DNA from: Ochotona curzoniae
Taxonomy: Eukaryota; Chordata; Mammalia; Lagomorpha; Ochotonidae
Length of the DNA stretch: 64,000 nt
Direction: 5' to 3'
Assembly: GCF_017591425.1 (NCBI RefSeq)
Contig: NW_024466512.1
Span: 21,629,501 to 21,693,500, forward strand
Part shown: one piece after another, positions 43,701 through 54,710 of the stretch
Layout: every line of letters begins with the position of its first letter
Numbering within the stretch: the stretch's first letter is position 1
Made by a program: the position numbers and the translations under genes
Notes under the pieces: generated by a model
What the model saw: the letters and a program-made list of their open reading frames with translations, nothing else
Databases searched by the model: none
What the model was told of the DNA's origin: nothing

Positions 43701-46700
43701 TTAATTATGGTGATAATGGGGTGCTGTGGAGACTTGTTGGCTTTATTATGTGTTTGATCCCTGCCCCAAAGAATTAAAGCCCAGAGGGGTGTGGAATGCA
43801 TTCTTATCTACAGGTTAAGTTCAGTACTTACACACATGTGGCAAATTTTATCCTTTCATTAAGGAACAGGGGTGGCTTATAATCATGTGAGGACAAATAC
43901 AGCAATCAGTAGCATACTCAATTTATTTCAAGAGAATTTAACCCTAGCACTAAGTTCATATACTCTTCTAGGGGAAAAGCAGTATCTGCCCTTCAAGGAA
44001 AGGCAAGAACCTAAAAATTCTCACTTCCCAGGAATACTGCTTAGAGTTGATGCTTTGGGTTGCTTTTTTCAACGCAGCACACGCCCACTCTCTTAGTAAC
44101 CCTACCACAACTTAAAGAGACTTCACCTTGATTGTGTTGTCTCGAAGGCCGCTTACTATTTTCTGATCATCATACTGTAAACAGTAAACTCCTTTGCTTG
44201 TTTCACTCCGGCAGTGAATTCTCTGTAAACTATGTCTTCCACATCTCCAATTAGATTCTATTGTCTGAGAAGAAGGAATGATACAAAGGCGGTCATTAGG
44301 AAAGGGTCAAAACCAAACTCAGCTGACTTCAGCAGCAACAATGACTCGATTCTTTAATCAACAGACTATGAAAAAACTTATGTTTTTTTTAAAGATTTAT
44401 TTATTTTTATTGCAAAGTCAGATATACGGAGAGGAGAGACAGAGAGGAAGATCCTCCATCCAATGATTCACTGTTTTCAAGCGGCCGCAATGGCCAGAGC
44501 TGCAGCGATTCTAAGCCAGGAGCCTGGAGCCTCCTCCAGGTATCCCACGCAGGTGCAGGGTCTCAAGGCTTTGGGCCGTCCTTGACTGCTTTCCCAGGCC
44601 ACAAGCAGGGAGCTGGATGGGAAATGGGGCCTCCAGGACTGAAACTTGTGCCCATATGGGATCCCAGCACATGCAAGGATAGGACTCCAGCCACTAGGCT
44701 ACCATGTCGGGCCCAGACTATGTAAAACTTAACTGCAAACTAAAACTACGATTTTATAAAGCTGACTACCTACATTTCTAAAAACATTTTTGCATTTGCG
44801 ATGTAGGCATTTATTTTCTATTTTTCTAGAACTTTCCTGCATGTAACACCTTCAGTTAAATAATAAATCTGGTGGAAAGGGGTCATCCACCAAGAATGAA
44901 GTGGGTTATGTGCTCAGTGCTGCTGCATGTGGTGATCACTACTCCCAATGGACTTCATGAGTGTTCAGTTCAGAAGACATGTGAATATCAGCTAATGAGT
45001 GCACGCCTAACAATCCCACTGAGACTGTGTGAAGGAATCAGTCTCTCTTATCTATTTATCTTCCAGCAAACAATGTTTAGGAGTTTTGAAAAATTTACCT
45101 GGCAATTTACTATATTTTATCTACCCTGCTCACTTGTAAGGATATTGATTTTTAACAAACATCAATAAACTTTAATGGGCTTGCTGTAACAATGTTACTG
45201 AGGAATGTTGATGACTCTTCATCAATTCGCCAAATACCCAAAAGTACACAGCTCCTTACCTCAATGTCTTGTATAATTTTAGGATAAAGTGCTCTGTAAA
45301 AAGAGTTGGGAGGCGCGTTTCCATCGGGAGGCTTGTTTTTGAATAAATACTGTCCCCTAAAAACAACAAATATTTCCAAATGAAAATCATAATCTTATAC
45401 ATTGACACATTGAGCTTTGTTATTTCTTCAAAGTGTTTTCAAGTACTATTCCATAGAATTTCCCTAATTGGGAAAAATATGAAGTTATAAGCCTGATTTC
45501 AGGAGTTTCATGTAAAAAAAAAACAAAAACAAAACTGCATTCTGAGCTTTATAGTATTTGATAAAGACTGATTTGCATTTGAGTAAAACAGAATGATGTC
45601 AAAAGACAGACTATGTATAATCAGAGTCCACCTACTGTTTATAGACAATATATGGATTTCCTGGACTTATTCTTGGCCAGTTTTGCTAGTGATGGTGACT
45701 ATATTTGAATTAACACCTGCCCCTTAGCCTTTTACTTTGAGTAAAGTAGTGCTACTGTCAGCCTGGCATGGGGCACTGCAATGCCTCCTCAGGTATAAAT
45801 GTCACTGTTTCTAGGTGACAAAAGCAGAGGCTGTTCCCATGCTGCTGGTCACAGAATGAAGGGATAACAGGAGTGCCCAGCAGCAAGTGGGGAAAAAAAG
45901 GATGAAAAGTAGCCCCTAAGAGCACTGTGCTGTCAAGTCTAGGGCAGGCAACTGCCCGTCACAGGTGTGTTCCTGGCTACACACACACACATACACACTC
46001 ATTTACTGCAGCTCCTTCCTCGTGACAGCACATCTCTGGAATCCTCATATCCCAAGTTAGATCTTTGCTACGAAAAAAAATCAGTAAATGGCAATCACTT
46101 CCTGCTGGGTAAAAAATTTAATTCCTCATCCTGAAGTTAAGGACCCACCAACCACGGTGTGGAAGCTAGTAAAGCCCACTATGGGTGGACTGACTGCTGT
46201 TCGCACTGGCACCGTGCCTCGCAAAGTGGAGACAGGCAGAAATGCCTCTGAGTGTAATCCTGGCACCGGAGAAATCATGTTTTCTCTGGGCCAGTCATCC
46301 ACTCCTCCCTCAGCACCTCCATTACAATATAATTAATTGTTCAATGTCTCCAGGAGTGCTTTTTCCCTGCCCTCTCCCTATCGCACACCTTGGAAAGGAG
46401 CTGAGAACATTTCCTATCGGGCAGGTAGCTGCTTCGGAGTTCTACGTTAATATAGAGAATAAAATGCACAATGAAGAGGCTAAAAGCGTACTGTTAAGAA
46501 AGAGAGGACTAATGCAACATCAAAGACCAGCATAAAGAAAAGGACAAATAAGACACATTATGAAACAGTTCTGGATTAAAGGTACCGTTCGGTGAACGAT
46601 TTCATATGGCAAGCATGTTGTAGGCAAATAAGAGACTTGACATGAGAACACTACAGGGCTGACTCCAGAGGCCACACTATCTTGCTGCTTCTTTAATGCC

Positions 46701-49446
46701 CATCATTCTTGAGATTCTCTTCCTTTTGACCTCTTGCAGTCACAAACAGGCCCCCCAAGAGATTCTGCAGACACAGTGGCATTGTCTCTACAGTGTAAGT
46801 ATAGAGACCTCACACGTACTCCAGATCATCACATTTACCATGCCTTGATAAAATATTCACATTGGTGAAGTGGCACAGCAAGCTAATCCTCTGCCTGTGG
46901 CTCCAGCATTCCATATGGGTGCTGTTTCTTATTTCAGTTGCTCTGCTTCTAATCTAGTTACTTGTCCATGGCCTGGGAAAGCAGCTGAAGATGGGTCAAG
47001 GCCTTGGGCCTTTGAAATTGAAGGAAGACTAATGTAGGTGTAGACTAGAAGAGGCATTCAGATACAGAACTGAGCTGGGTTGTTAAGCATTGCGCGTTGG
47101 GCAAGTGGGAGAGTCATGAACAGATGGAAGGGTCTCTCTTTCATTTCTCTGTATGATTTTTTAATTGATTTTCAAGATAATTTTATAATCAAGATTAAAG
47201 GTTGGGTATTAAGATAGTTCTGTATGTAACTCACAATGTAATAAATGGTTTTGTGACTGCTTCATTGTTAAATGTAAAACTACGATGTTTGAATCAAAAA
47301 CTTTACATGAAATCTTGACAAAATTGGACTTTTGTGAATATGCTTGTAGTTTACTTTGAGGTTTGGGTATATGATAAATGTTAAATATTAAATTCAGAAT
47401 GTTACCATAAAACCGGATCTGCTGATTAAGAAAATGGACTTTTCCCAAGTGGTCTTTTATTATATTTTTAAGAGTTACTATCACTGAGCACAGAGAACAG
47501 AATTAGTATTATTTAAGAGAGAAAACAGCAGAGTTCATTTCCAGGGGCAGACTATCAAATCCAAATAGATCTAACACACAACGGTGGTAGCTCAGAAATT
47601 CAAAGCTTATTAGAAAACTGTATATTTATTCACGTTTGGTTGGAAGAAGTGGGAGCCACTTTCACAGACAGCATATGGGGATGTGTGTAACCCAGGAAAG
47701 ATTTGTTGACACTGCAGGGTTGTAATACCACTTCAGAGAGGAAAATTACAAACCGATCACAGATTAGTTTTTCGAAAATTGAGGAGGTCTTGATGGGGTG
47801 AGCAAGCATGTGCAAGTTCATGGGGCAAGTCAGGAAGACAAAGGAGGACTTCCTACAGCGCAGGATGGGTTTTCTGTTCTTTATAACTACTATAGCAGAT
47901 ACGCTGTGTAATGCCAACACAAAGCAAAATTAGGGAGCCTAACTTTTATCTTTAGCATTCTCACGTCTTGACTGCCCACTTCCTGTTCTCTCTGCCTGCT
48001 GTAACAGACTTCATAAAACACTGATGTCTACTGAAGGTACACGGTCATTTACTGTCCAAATGGGAACAAAGTGTATTTTAACAGGGAACAAAACTTTTAT
48101 ATCCAAAGTGATGAATCTCTTGTAACTGAAACTTCAGGTCAGTAGCTATTTGGAAGACAGTTTCTTGTTGATGTTCTTAGGGGTGGAGAAAATTTCCCAG
48201 TGGCCATGGTCTTCCCATGTAAGCAAACTACTTGCTGTGCTTCTAAGGCTAGCACTGGTACTTGATCAAAATGATGTCATTTAACTTCATATTTATTCTT
48301 CCTGTTATACTATACTTCCAGGATGGGTGTTGTGGTATAGAGGGTAAAGTCACCACTTGTTTAACAAGCATGCCCTATCACATAGTACTAGTTCAAGCCC
48401 TGGCTACCCTATTTTTTTTTTTAAGATCAATTTATTTTTACTGGAAAGTTGGATATACAGAGGGGAGAAACAGAGAGGAAGATCATCCATCCAATGATTT
48501 ACTTCGCAAGTGGCCACAATGGCCAGAGCTGTGCCAATCTGAAGCCAGGAGCCTCCTCTGGGTCTCCCACGCGGGTGTAGTTGAAGGCATCCTCAACTGC
48601 TTTCCCAGGCCACAAGCAGGGAGCTGGATGGGAAGTGGGGTTGCCGGGACTGGAACTGGTGCCCATATGGGATCCTGGCGTGTGCAAGGCGAGGGCTTCA
48701 GCCACTAGGCTCCTGCACTGGGCCCACTACTCTACTTCTGATCCAACATTCTGCTTAATGTTCCTGGGCAACTGGAATCTGGTTCATCGCCTAGGTAGCC
48801 TAGGTTCTGGCTACCCATGATGCAGAACCAAATGGAGCTCTGGGCTCTTGGCTTGAGCCTGCTCCAGCCTCAGCTGTTGCAGACATTTGGAGAGTGAATC
48901 AGAGGATACACAATCTTCATCTCACTCTGCCACTCTTTCAAGCAAACAAACAAATAAATAAATAATAAATCTTTTTTTAAAAAGTCCTTCCAAGATATGA
49001 AGCCAGTAATGACAGGATTTCTATTTTTCTACATAATAAAGTGAGAACAGGAAAAACATAGCTGAGAAGTAGCTATATGTTTTTAAAAATATTTATTTTT
49101 ATTGGAAAGTCGGATTCACAGAAATATCTTTCACCTGTTGATTCACTTCCCAAGTGGCCACAACAGCCCAGAGCTGAGCTGATCCAAAGCCAGGATACAG
49201 GATCTCTTTCTGGGTCTCCCACACAGGTGCAGGGTCCCAAGGCCTTGGGCTGTCCTCAACCGCCTTCCTAGGCCACAACACAGAGCTGGATGGGAAGTGG
49301 GGTAGCCAGGACACAAACTGGTGCCCATATAGGATCCCAGTGTATGCAAGGTGTGGACTTTAGCTACTAGGTTACTGTGCCAGGCCCAATATTCTTTATA
49401 GTTATGTTTTTTTACAGAAATAATTAATTTATTTAAAAGTTACAGA

Positions 49447-49485
<39 letters not shown>

Positions 49486-52400
49486 ATAGAGACACAGAGT
49501 AATAGAGAAATTTGTCGTTTGCTGGCTCATTCCCCAGATGGCTACAATGGCCAGGGCTGAGCTGGGCTAAAGACAGAAGCCAGGAGCTTTCTCTGGGGTC
49601 TCCCTGTGGGTGACTGGGACGCAAGCGCTACTTCTTCCAGGCCATTAATGGGTAGTTGGATTAGAAGTGGAGCAGCTGGGACAGAAATTGACACCATATG
49701 GGATGCCGGTGTTATAAGCAATGGTTTTACCTTCTATACTACAGCGCCAGCCCCCTTTTATACAATTATTACATAGTCAAAAACTGGTATTTATCCCCTT
49801 AATTGAATTTGAAAGAAAAAGTTAAAAATCTTAATGGCTAGAGCAATGGGAATCTCTTATCTTTGACAAATATTCTCTATTCTTAAGTTCTGAATTTGTT
49901 CATGATCCTAGTTAAACAACTTAAAAATCAGTGAAATCTCTTAGGCTGCAAACTACGAGGTTACTTCTAAAGTTTCTGGATAATGGAATTAAAGGTGAGT
50001 CTATTTTGATGCAAAAGTTTTTTTTAGACCCATGCAAATGAGAAAGCAAGAAAACCTAGAGAAAACCTAAATCTTAAGAAATAGCAAATGACATTAAATT
50101 TCAGTTTTCATTCTTCCTGACAGCAAGAGTTACTATTTTACTTGTACATAAAATAAGACTTACAATATAATTACAAAAGTAAAAACAAAACAAAACAAAA
50201 CAAAAAAGAGGAATGGCTAAAGGCATGAAATGTTTTGAAAAACAAAAATAATCACTTGTCTTAGAATATTTTAGAGAAAAACTCGATGTGATGGTTTTCA
50301 TGAAGTTCAAAGTAATTTGCTTGTCTTGTAAATTACCCACCAGCCCCTTTACATGATACTAATTTCTATCTAGAGAAGAGAATGGCTTAAACAGGATGTT
50401 CTATTATTAAACAGTATTCTAATTTTTTTTTTTTTGCTTAACAATAATAGCACAATATGATGTTTTAGGAATGACTGGTCAGAAGAAATACTACTGATTG
50501 CATGAACAAATATCTCTTTCTATATTTTTCACTACAAATCAGTAGTGAAAAACGGCATTCGCTGTTTCCAACCATCTTGCAGTGACATAATGGCTGGCCC
50601 GAGAGTTCTGTGATTGCTAAGCAAGTTACAATGCTCACCACCCTCTCCGTTCTGCCAGGCCTCTCCACAGCGAATCTGTCCGGACCATTCTCTCGATGAG
50701 TTTCTTCCATAACATGCCGTCAGATGTCACTCGGTACCACTCCTTGCACACAAGTTCAGCAGCACATAATGATTTGGCATCCAGGTATGACAGAATATTC
50801 TCAGCAATATGATCCAAACCCCGAGCTTTTGGTGGTGGGAGGAGGGGAAAAAAAGCGCGAAAAAACAAAAAACGGGATGGTGAATGATTTTTTCACAAAA
50901 GGTCCTTTAAAACAGAATAGCATTTGTTCTGTTACAAAGGCATATCATTGTCCCTAGTGTAGTCCAGTTGCCTTTTCAAACAGAGGCTTGGGTAAAATGA
51001 GTGTCAATAATTTTTCCATAAGGTTACAGAAATGAACAGTATTTTCCATCTTCCTTTAGATAAGGAAGTTAGAGTTAACAACCAGCAAACCCCCCAAGAC
51101 ATTAAAAATAAAAAGGATTCCAGAAAACAATTCACATCTATCTATATGGATTTCAACACTAGGGGATGTTCCATGGATGGCATCTCAAACTCTGTGATTC
51201 AGACCCCCCCAAATCTCTATATTAGGTCCATTTCTCATTCTGTTTCTATTACTGCTGCAGTTCCAAAGCTATTCAGTCAAAGAAATACCCTTTAAATGTA
51301 CTGGGAGAGCAGCACTAAGTCAGAACGTGCTGGGTTATAGAATTTGGGGAATGCAGAAAGGAAGAGAAGAAGGAATTACAGATTGATGTAAGAACATCCC
51401 AAGAGGAAGGACACTGAGGAATGCTTAAGTTCAAGGATGAGTTTAATTTCAGATGCTTTAAAGAAATACAAAAAAACAAAAAACTGTGTATGAGAATAGC
51501 TGCTGCCATAAACCTAAATGATGACAGCTGACCAAAAATGGAGAAGAAAAAAAAAAAAAGCTAGACTATCAGCAAGTTGGCAAGAATTTTAGAGGGTATT
51601 TCGTAGGATATGAAGAGGAAGACAGTTAAGATAAGATCTTGGGCTGTCTAGATCTGATGGTCACCCAACTCTGTACTGGAGTCTCAGTGGTAAAGATCCT
51701 ACAAGACAGAAGAATGGCATTAAGAAAACTTTGTGCTGCTGTTCTAAATTCACAAATGAGACAAAAACATTCAAGGTTATTTCTCTTCACAGATTATGTG
51801 TCAGTTTTTCTAAAAGCTTTTGAGAAGAATTCCATTACACCCTGGGTGTAGTTGACACAAATGGTTTAACAAATAACTGAGTACCACACGTCATTTTGTG
51901 CCTTTTCCCAAATCATACACACACTTGGACGTGATCTGCAACAATCCAAACACGTTTAAACATTTTTCTAATTATAAAGACTGTATAGATATCAGTCACA
52001 GTTTCTAACAGACTTGGGATAGAAGACATTAAATAGATGCTGTTCAGCTGGCATCACATGTTCATATTTAAGCACAAGCATATGGAGGCATCCATCACCT
52101 ACTTTGTATTGAAGAACATAATGATAAGCCAACTGCAGTTATAGTATTTAATACTTCATGTAAAATACAGTGATGGTACAATTCCTGAATTTGTATACCT
52201 AAAGTTTCTATACTATCACGGGTTGCCAAACTGCATGCCGGCGTTTTTAATGGTTGACATCAAATTGTTCCTGATCATTTACTATGTACCTGTAAGTCTT
52301 TGGAAGTAATTTCACCTAACACCGTAAACAAAACCATTACATTAATGGATTAGAGGCATTTCTGAAGCAGATAGTTTACTAAATGTAGCCAGATGGTGTA

Positions 52401-54062
52401 GGTTTATAAGTTCAAATGTCTGTAAAGCATGAGACTGATGATTTAAAACCTCACTGAGTGGACAGTAGATACGCTGTAGAGATCGGTATTGAACAAACAA
52501 TACGCAGGTCTCATCACCTCCTGTGCTGTAAGCTTGAGAAAGCAGCATTTCTCAGCGCGTGGGGAAAGGCAGCAATGAGGTATACTCACACTATTTGCCT
52601 GTGGCTCCAACAAAAGCCAACACATGAAGAGGGGGTAAAAATCGATTTAACAAAAGACACAGGTAAAATTCAGTTTTAAGAAGTTATTTTCAAGATATAA
52701 ATAGGATAAGCTTGCATTTTCCTACAGTAGCTTTTCTCCCAAATGCTGGTAACTTTGGAGTGTTCTAGAATACCAGTAAGCATTCAGAAAAATCACAGCA
52801 TTCTCCAAAAAAATATTTATGTACCATTTACATAAAGGCTTCTAAGTATACACATGAACATGTCATGAAATTAGGGAACATGTTATAACCAGGTAACACC
52901 TCAGCAAAAGTTTTACTTAGTCCCATGTGAGAGTAAAAACAGAGAATAGAGGGTATGAGATTAAAAAAAAAAGAAAGAAAAGGAAAGGCAAAGGAGGAGT
53001 CTTTGCGAGCTAAATTTTAAAATTTCTACAAAGAAGGATGTAATTTGTGAATCTATGGCAAAAAACAAACAAACAAAAAAATTCCAAAAGGACTTTAAAA
53101 GATATTTATTTTTATTCTAAAGTTAGATTTACAGAGAGAAAGATCCTCCATCCCTGGTTCACTTCCCAAGTGGCCGCAAGGACCACAGCTGAATTGATCT
53201 GAAGCCAGGAGCCAGATCAAACCAGATCTACATGGTTGCAGGGTCCCAAGGTTTTGGGCCATTCTCTATTGTTTTCCCAGGCCACAAGCAAGGAGCTGGA
53301 AGGGAAGTGGAGCAGCCAGGATATGAGATGGTACACATACAAGATTCTGATGCATGCAAGGCGAGGACTTTAGCCACTGTGCTACCATGCCGGGCTTCCA
53401 AAAGGATTTTTAAAAGAGAGATGTATGGATGGACACTCAACCTACCAATTAAGATGCCTATGTCCCATATAAAAGTGCCTGGATTCAAGTTGTAGTTCTG
53501 GTACTAACTGGAGTTCCTGCTAATGCAGACCCTGGGAGCAATCACGATCACACAGGAAGTTGGCTTCTTGCCATCCATATTTGAGATCTGGGTTGAGTTC
53601 CTGCCTCTTGGTGTTGGCCCGGCAAAGCCTCCACAGTTGTGGACATTTGAGGAGTGAAATAGTGGATGGGAGCTCTGTCCCTCTGCCTCCAAAGAAATAA
53701 AAAGTGGCCTTCACTAAGAATAGAAATGTGCAGCTAAAAATCCAGTTCTGTTACCATTAAACATGTTTACAAATACACATAAACAAATGCATACAAACAC
53801 ATATGCACACAAAAACAAACATAGGCTTACCTGGCAAAGCAGTTATAAAATCTCTTTGCAACATAGGTTTCAGATACGAGTTTATGTGCCCATGTTGGTA
53901 GTGACACATTTGGGATATAAGATGTTCCACAAATTCCACTTGATCGGACTCTGACCACTGCTCAAAATACTTTACACAAAGTTCCTTTTCCTTCTCATAG
54001 CTTGCTGAGAGTTTCCGCTGCTTGGGTACAATCATACTGGAAGTGCCATTGGCAAGTTTTGT
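30952..54062 (-). CDS. BTRC: Beta-TrCP1, ten C-terminal coding exons (gene-level CDS, N-terminus off window)
   Basis: BTRC is the F-box/WD40 receptor of the SCF ubiquitin ligase. It binds phosphodegrons of the DSGxxS type (beta-catenin, I-kappa-B, WEE1, CDC25A) and bridges them to SKP1-CUL1. The ten exons join in frame to 497 residues plus stop, matching residues 109-605 of the long human isoform by my count; the first 108 residues are encoded beyond the right edge. Order: dimerisation (D) domain, F-box ([15 protein letters not shown]), linker, then seven WD40 repeats and the tail [11 protein letters not shown]. Every junction is GT/AG and phase-compatible. The sequence is almost identical to human; I noticed Lys-Ser-Thr where I recall human Lys-Asn-Thr after the first IWD. 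It is transcribed toward POLL. The paralogue FBXW11 was considered, but the neighbouring POLL and DPCD settle the identity. Confidence 0.97.
31997..32335 (+). mobile_element. Young CSINE with perfect 13-bp target duplication
   Basis: It runs from GGGCCCGGCGCGGTGGCGC to the A tail and is flanked by AAAAGGCAGTGTG at 31984-31996 and 32332-32344. It lies in the last BTRC intron, antisense to BTRC. The intact duplication implies recent insertion. Confidence 0.95.
32370..32565 (-). mobile_element. SINE fragment, minus
   Basis: CACCTACTGCCTTCCAGGC, CCAATATGGGATGCGGGTG and CCGTTGCATCACAATGCC are the reversed core and head of an old CSINE-type element. No tail is seen. Confidence 0.6.
33090..33345 (-). 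mobile_element. Old SINE, minus
   Basis: A reversed, diverged SINE: ATCTATTTATGTGATAGG start, ATGGGAGCTGAAGCTGG middle and AATTGCTAGGTTAAATGGCC end. Confidence 0.55.
33372..33398. repeat. (AC)n microsatellite
   Basis: About thirteen AC units between two old SINEs. Confidence 0.9.
33435..33705 (-). mobile_element. Old CSINE-type SINE, minus
   Basis: TTAATTTGAAAGGCAGAATT start, GCCATGATGGCCAAGGATGA middle, GGGAGCTGGATTGGAACTGG, and CACTACTGTACTAGCTCC at the head end. Confidence 0.7.
33715..34190 (-). mobile_element. Old L1 fragment, antisense
   Basis: TAGATTTCTGTTCTAATCTTTATT and the following AT-rich text resemble the reverse strand of an L1 second open frame. It is broken by many stops and gives no intact protein. 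Boundaries are approximate. Confidence 0.6.
34190..34510. mobile_element. Old interspersed repeat with (ACAAC)n expansion
   Basis: TATTAGTTTGCTACTGCTGT, TGGCTTAAAAACAGAATG and TACAGTCACATTCTGAGG are shared with a common ancient mammalian repeat whose family I cannot name with certainty. A pentamer run lies at 34,270-34,301. Confidence 0.5.
34690..35955 (+). mobile_element. Old L1 fragment, sense
   Basis: AATCAAATTGCTGAGAATCA, CTTAAAAGCAGCCAGAGG, CTGTCAACCTAGAATTG and the A-rich end near TGTAAATTACAGCTC match old L1 sequence. It is riddled with stops. Confidence 0.65.
35956..36784 (-). other. BTRC: BTRC intron, no feature seen
   Basis: Unique intron DNA between the L1 fragment and the 36,785 donor. 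I see no repeat or exon signal in it. Confidence 0.5.
36785..36863 (-). CDS. BTRC: BTRC exon: end of WD40 repeat 6
   Basis: It completes a Gly codon, then [20 protein letters not shown] and CLRTLV before GTAAGA. It is 79 nt and the acceptor is GATCTTCAG. Confidence 0.96.
37692..38043 (-). mobile_element. CSINE, minus, with internal (AG)n
   Basis: Reversed CSINE from the T-rich tail to CACAGCACCGGACCC. The GAGA tract at about 37,727-37,760 has expanded. GAATGCTATT on the left and GAATGTTATT on the right are the likely target duplication. It lies 490 bp downstream (in BTRC sense) of the 111-nt exon. Confidence 0.9.
38532..38642 (-). CDS. BTRC: BTRC exon: WD40 repeat 6
   Basis: It completes an Arg codon, then [20 protein letters not shown] and [16 protein letters not shown], ending GATGG|GTGAGT. 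It is 111 nt, a multiple of three, with phase 1 in and phase 2 out once split codons are counted. It is flanked by SINEs of opposite orientation. Confidence 0.97.
38978..39310 (+). mobile_element. CSINE, plus
   Basis: It runs from GGACTGGGCACCATAGTAGC through GGTTCTAATCCCAGCGGCTC to TAAAAAATCTTAAAAAAA. The flanks AGAATGGACACCGA and AGAGTGGACACTGA are a diverged target duplication. Confidence 0.9.
39513..39832 (-). mobile_element. CSINE, minus, with (ATT)n at its 3' end
   Basis: An ATT run (39,513-39,537) abuts GGAAAGGCGGATATACAGAG, and the element ends ATTGTGCTGGGCCC. It is relatively young in sequence. Confidence 0.88.
39844..40145 (-). mobile_element. Older CSINE, minus
   Basis: AAAAAAGACTTATTTTATTTGG start, GGGTCCCAAGGCTTTGGGCC core and GCCTATATGGGATATAAACG head. 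It follows the previous SINE almost directly. Confidence 0.75.
40375..40620 (+). mobile_element. Old SINE, plus
   Basis: AAGTTGGCATTGCAGTACAG head, CCACCCACATGGGAAACTAG and CTCTATGCTTCCAAC end. Heavily diverged. Confidence 0.55.
40775..41075 (+). mobile_element. Old SINE, plus
   Basis: GGGCTTGCTCAGTAGCCTAA head, CCTATGGCCTGGAAAAGCAG core and an ATGAAAAATAAATAC tail. Confidence 0.7.
41105..41400 (-). mobile_element. Old SINE, minus
   Basis: GAGAGAGATTGATTTTCCAG start, CACTCCCTAAACGGCTGCAA and GGTCTGCCACATGGGTGGCA middle. It is the last of a run of seven SINEs between 37.7 and 41.4 kb, broken only by the 111-nt exon. Confidence 0.65.
41627..41745 (-). CDS. BTRC: BTRC exon: WD40 repeat 5
   Basis: It starts [20 protein letters not shown], then [19 protein letters not shown], and ends ATCAG|GTGTGT in phase 2. 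The acceptor is CTTTCAG. Confidence 0.97.
42171..42420 (-). CDS. BTRC: BTRC exon: WD40 repeats 3 and 4
   Basis: It completes an Arg codon, then [40 protein letters not shown] and [20 protein letters not shown], ending SGDRTIK before GTAACA. It is the largest internal exon here and the only one holding two blades. Confidence 0.97.
43559..43677 (-). CDS. BTRC: BTRC exon: WD40 repeat 2
   Basis: It opens directly with IWD, closing blade 1, then [20 protein letters not shown] and [16 protein letters not shown]. It ends GTCAG|GTAGAA in phase 2. The Ser in KST is Asn in human as I recall it. Confidence 0.96.
44127..44264 (-). CDS. BTRC: BTRC exon: start of WD40 propeller
   Basis: It encodes [20 protein letters not shown] and the first blade [20 protein letters not shown], ending NTIK before GTGAAG. 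It is 46 codons, phase 0 at both ends, and the acceptor is CTTCTCAG. Confidence 0.97.
44382..44714 (-). mobile_element. CSINE, minus, with AGACTATG duplication
   Basis: A near full-length reversed element ending CATGTCGGGCCC. AGACTATG occurs at 44363-44370 and 44715-44722. It lies just upstream (BTRC sense) of the first propeller exon. Confidence 0.92.
45260..45356 (-). CDS. BTRC: BTRC exon: F-box to propeller linker
   Basis: It completes a Trp codon and continues [20 protein letters not shown] to KIIQDIE. The flanks are TTTTTAG before and GAG|GTAAGG after. Phase 1 in, phase 0 out. Confidence 0.96.
45357..46860 (-). other. BTRC: BTRC intron, no gene seen
   Basis: Unique AT-rich intron DNA with a short AC run near 45,980. 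The open frame at 46,088-46,535 resembles no family and lacks splice context. Confidence 0.5.
46862..47165 (+). mobile_element. Old SINE, plus
   Basis: TTGGTGAAGTGGCACAGCAA head, CAGCATTCCATATGGGTGC box and GGCCTGGGAAAGCAGCTGAA core. Confidence 0.75.
48322..48975 (+). mobile_element. Old SINE, plus, split by a younger SINE
   Basis: The head (GGATGGGTGTTGTGGTATAG to CCTGGCTACCCT) is separated from the body and tail (CTACTTCTGATCCAACATTC to AAATAAATAATAAATC) by the minus-strand CSINE at 48,410-48,725. The two parts read as one old element. Confidence 0.75.
48410..48725 (-). mobile_element. CSINE, minus, inserted into an older SINE
   Basis: T-rich tail, CTGGAAAGTTGGATATACAG, GGAGCTGGATGGGAAGTGGG and the head end CTGCACTGGGCCC. 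CTACCCT on the left and CTACTCT on the right are probably the duplicated target. Confidence 0.88.
49081..49388 (-). mobile_element. CSINE, minus
   Basis: ATATTTATTTTTATTGGAAAG start, GGTGCAGGGTCCCAAGGCCT core and ACTGTGCCAGGCCC end. Confidence 0.88.
49405..49755 (-). mobile_element. Old SINE, minus, with (CA)n
   Basis: TTTATTTAAAAGTTACAGAG start, a CACACA run at 49,452-49,480, and ACTACAGCGCCAGCCCCC end. It is diverged from the young CSINE type. Confidence 0.75.
50639..50825 (-). CDS. BTRC: BTRC exon: F-box
   Basis: It begins after CCACCACCAAAAG, completes an Ala codon and encodes [20 protein letters not shown] and [20 protein letters not shown], the SKP1-binding F-box. It ends GGGTG|GTGAGC in phase 2. 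Confidence 0.97.
50826..53092 (-). other. BTRC: BTRC intron, no feature seen
   Basis: Unique AT-rich DNA between the F-box exon and a SINE. I find no exon, RNA gene or repeat that I can support. Confidence 0.5.
53097..53395 (-). mobile_element. CSINE, minus, with 15-bp duplication
   Basis: The target duplication TTCCAAAAGGACTTT (53082-53096) and TTCCAAAAGGATTTT (53396-53410) differs at one base. The body includes GGAGCTGGAAGGGAAGTGG and ends CATGCCGGGC. Confidence 0.92.
53412..53705 (+). mobile_element. Old SINE, plus
   Basis: CTACCAATTAAGATGCCTAT head, TGGATTCAAGTTGTAGTTC box and AAAGAAATAAAAAG tail. It abuts the preceding element. Confidence 0.6.
53831..54062 (-). CDS. BTRC: BTRC exon: D domain
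   Basis: It begins after CTTTCCACAG with [20 protein letters not shown] and includes [20 protein letters not shown] and [20 protein letters not shown], the homodimerisation D domain. It ends CTTTGCCAG|GTAAGCC in phase 1. It is the first BTRC exon in the window; no further one was found out to 64 kb. Confidence 0.97.
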
Positions 54063-54144
54063 CTGTGGAAAGTGGAGATGAAAAGAAACATGGTAAGTAT
54101 AGACAAAGAGAAAAATATTAATTATCTCCTGTGGCATTAATGGG

Positions 54145-54225
54145 GCCTTGAACTGGTGTTCATTTGGGATGCCAGTATTTCAGGCAGTGTTTTAACATAC
54201 TATACCTGAACACTGCACCCTATGT
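54145..54225 (-). mobile_element. SINE fragment
   Basis: ACTGGTGTTCATTTGGGATG and TACCTGAACACTGCACCC look like the reversed head of an old SINE. Confidence 0.5.
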
Positions 54226-54710
54226 CTACCTGACAATGCCCACTTGTACTCTGTTAGTAATTAGCTATTTGCAAAAAGCAATTATAGAAATATCACAGTA
54301 TGTTGGTTAGGCAGGTATACAGCCGGAAGGCTAAAGTTCACAGGAAGACATTCTTGCTATCTGGAAATATACAGAAGAGAACTGAAAACACAGTGTTAAT
54401 CCTAGCAAGCAAAAAGCAAATCTACCTCTTATATACTTCAGCAGCTGGACATTTAGATAGTTGCTTTCAGAATCCTTTCCATGCAAAGGTCAATGAATAT
54501 TTTCAGACAGTGAATACTTTCAATGAATATTTTCAGTGTACGGAATACACTGTGATACTTCAAGAGACACAAAACTTAAGTAACAATGATCTACTTTTTA
54601 TCTTCCCCAAATCTTGTCTCTGTATTCATTAAATTACATGCTATAACATTATTTATATTAATTGGATCAGCAATTGGAAGCAATGTCCTTCTTGCTGCCT
54701 GTGAAAATTA

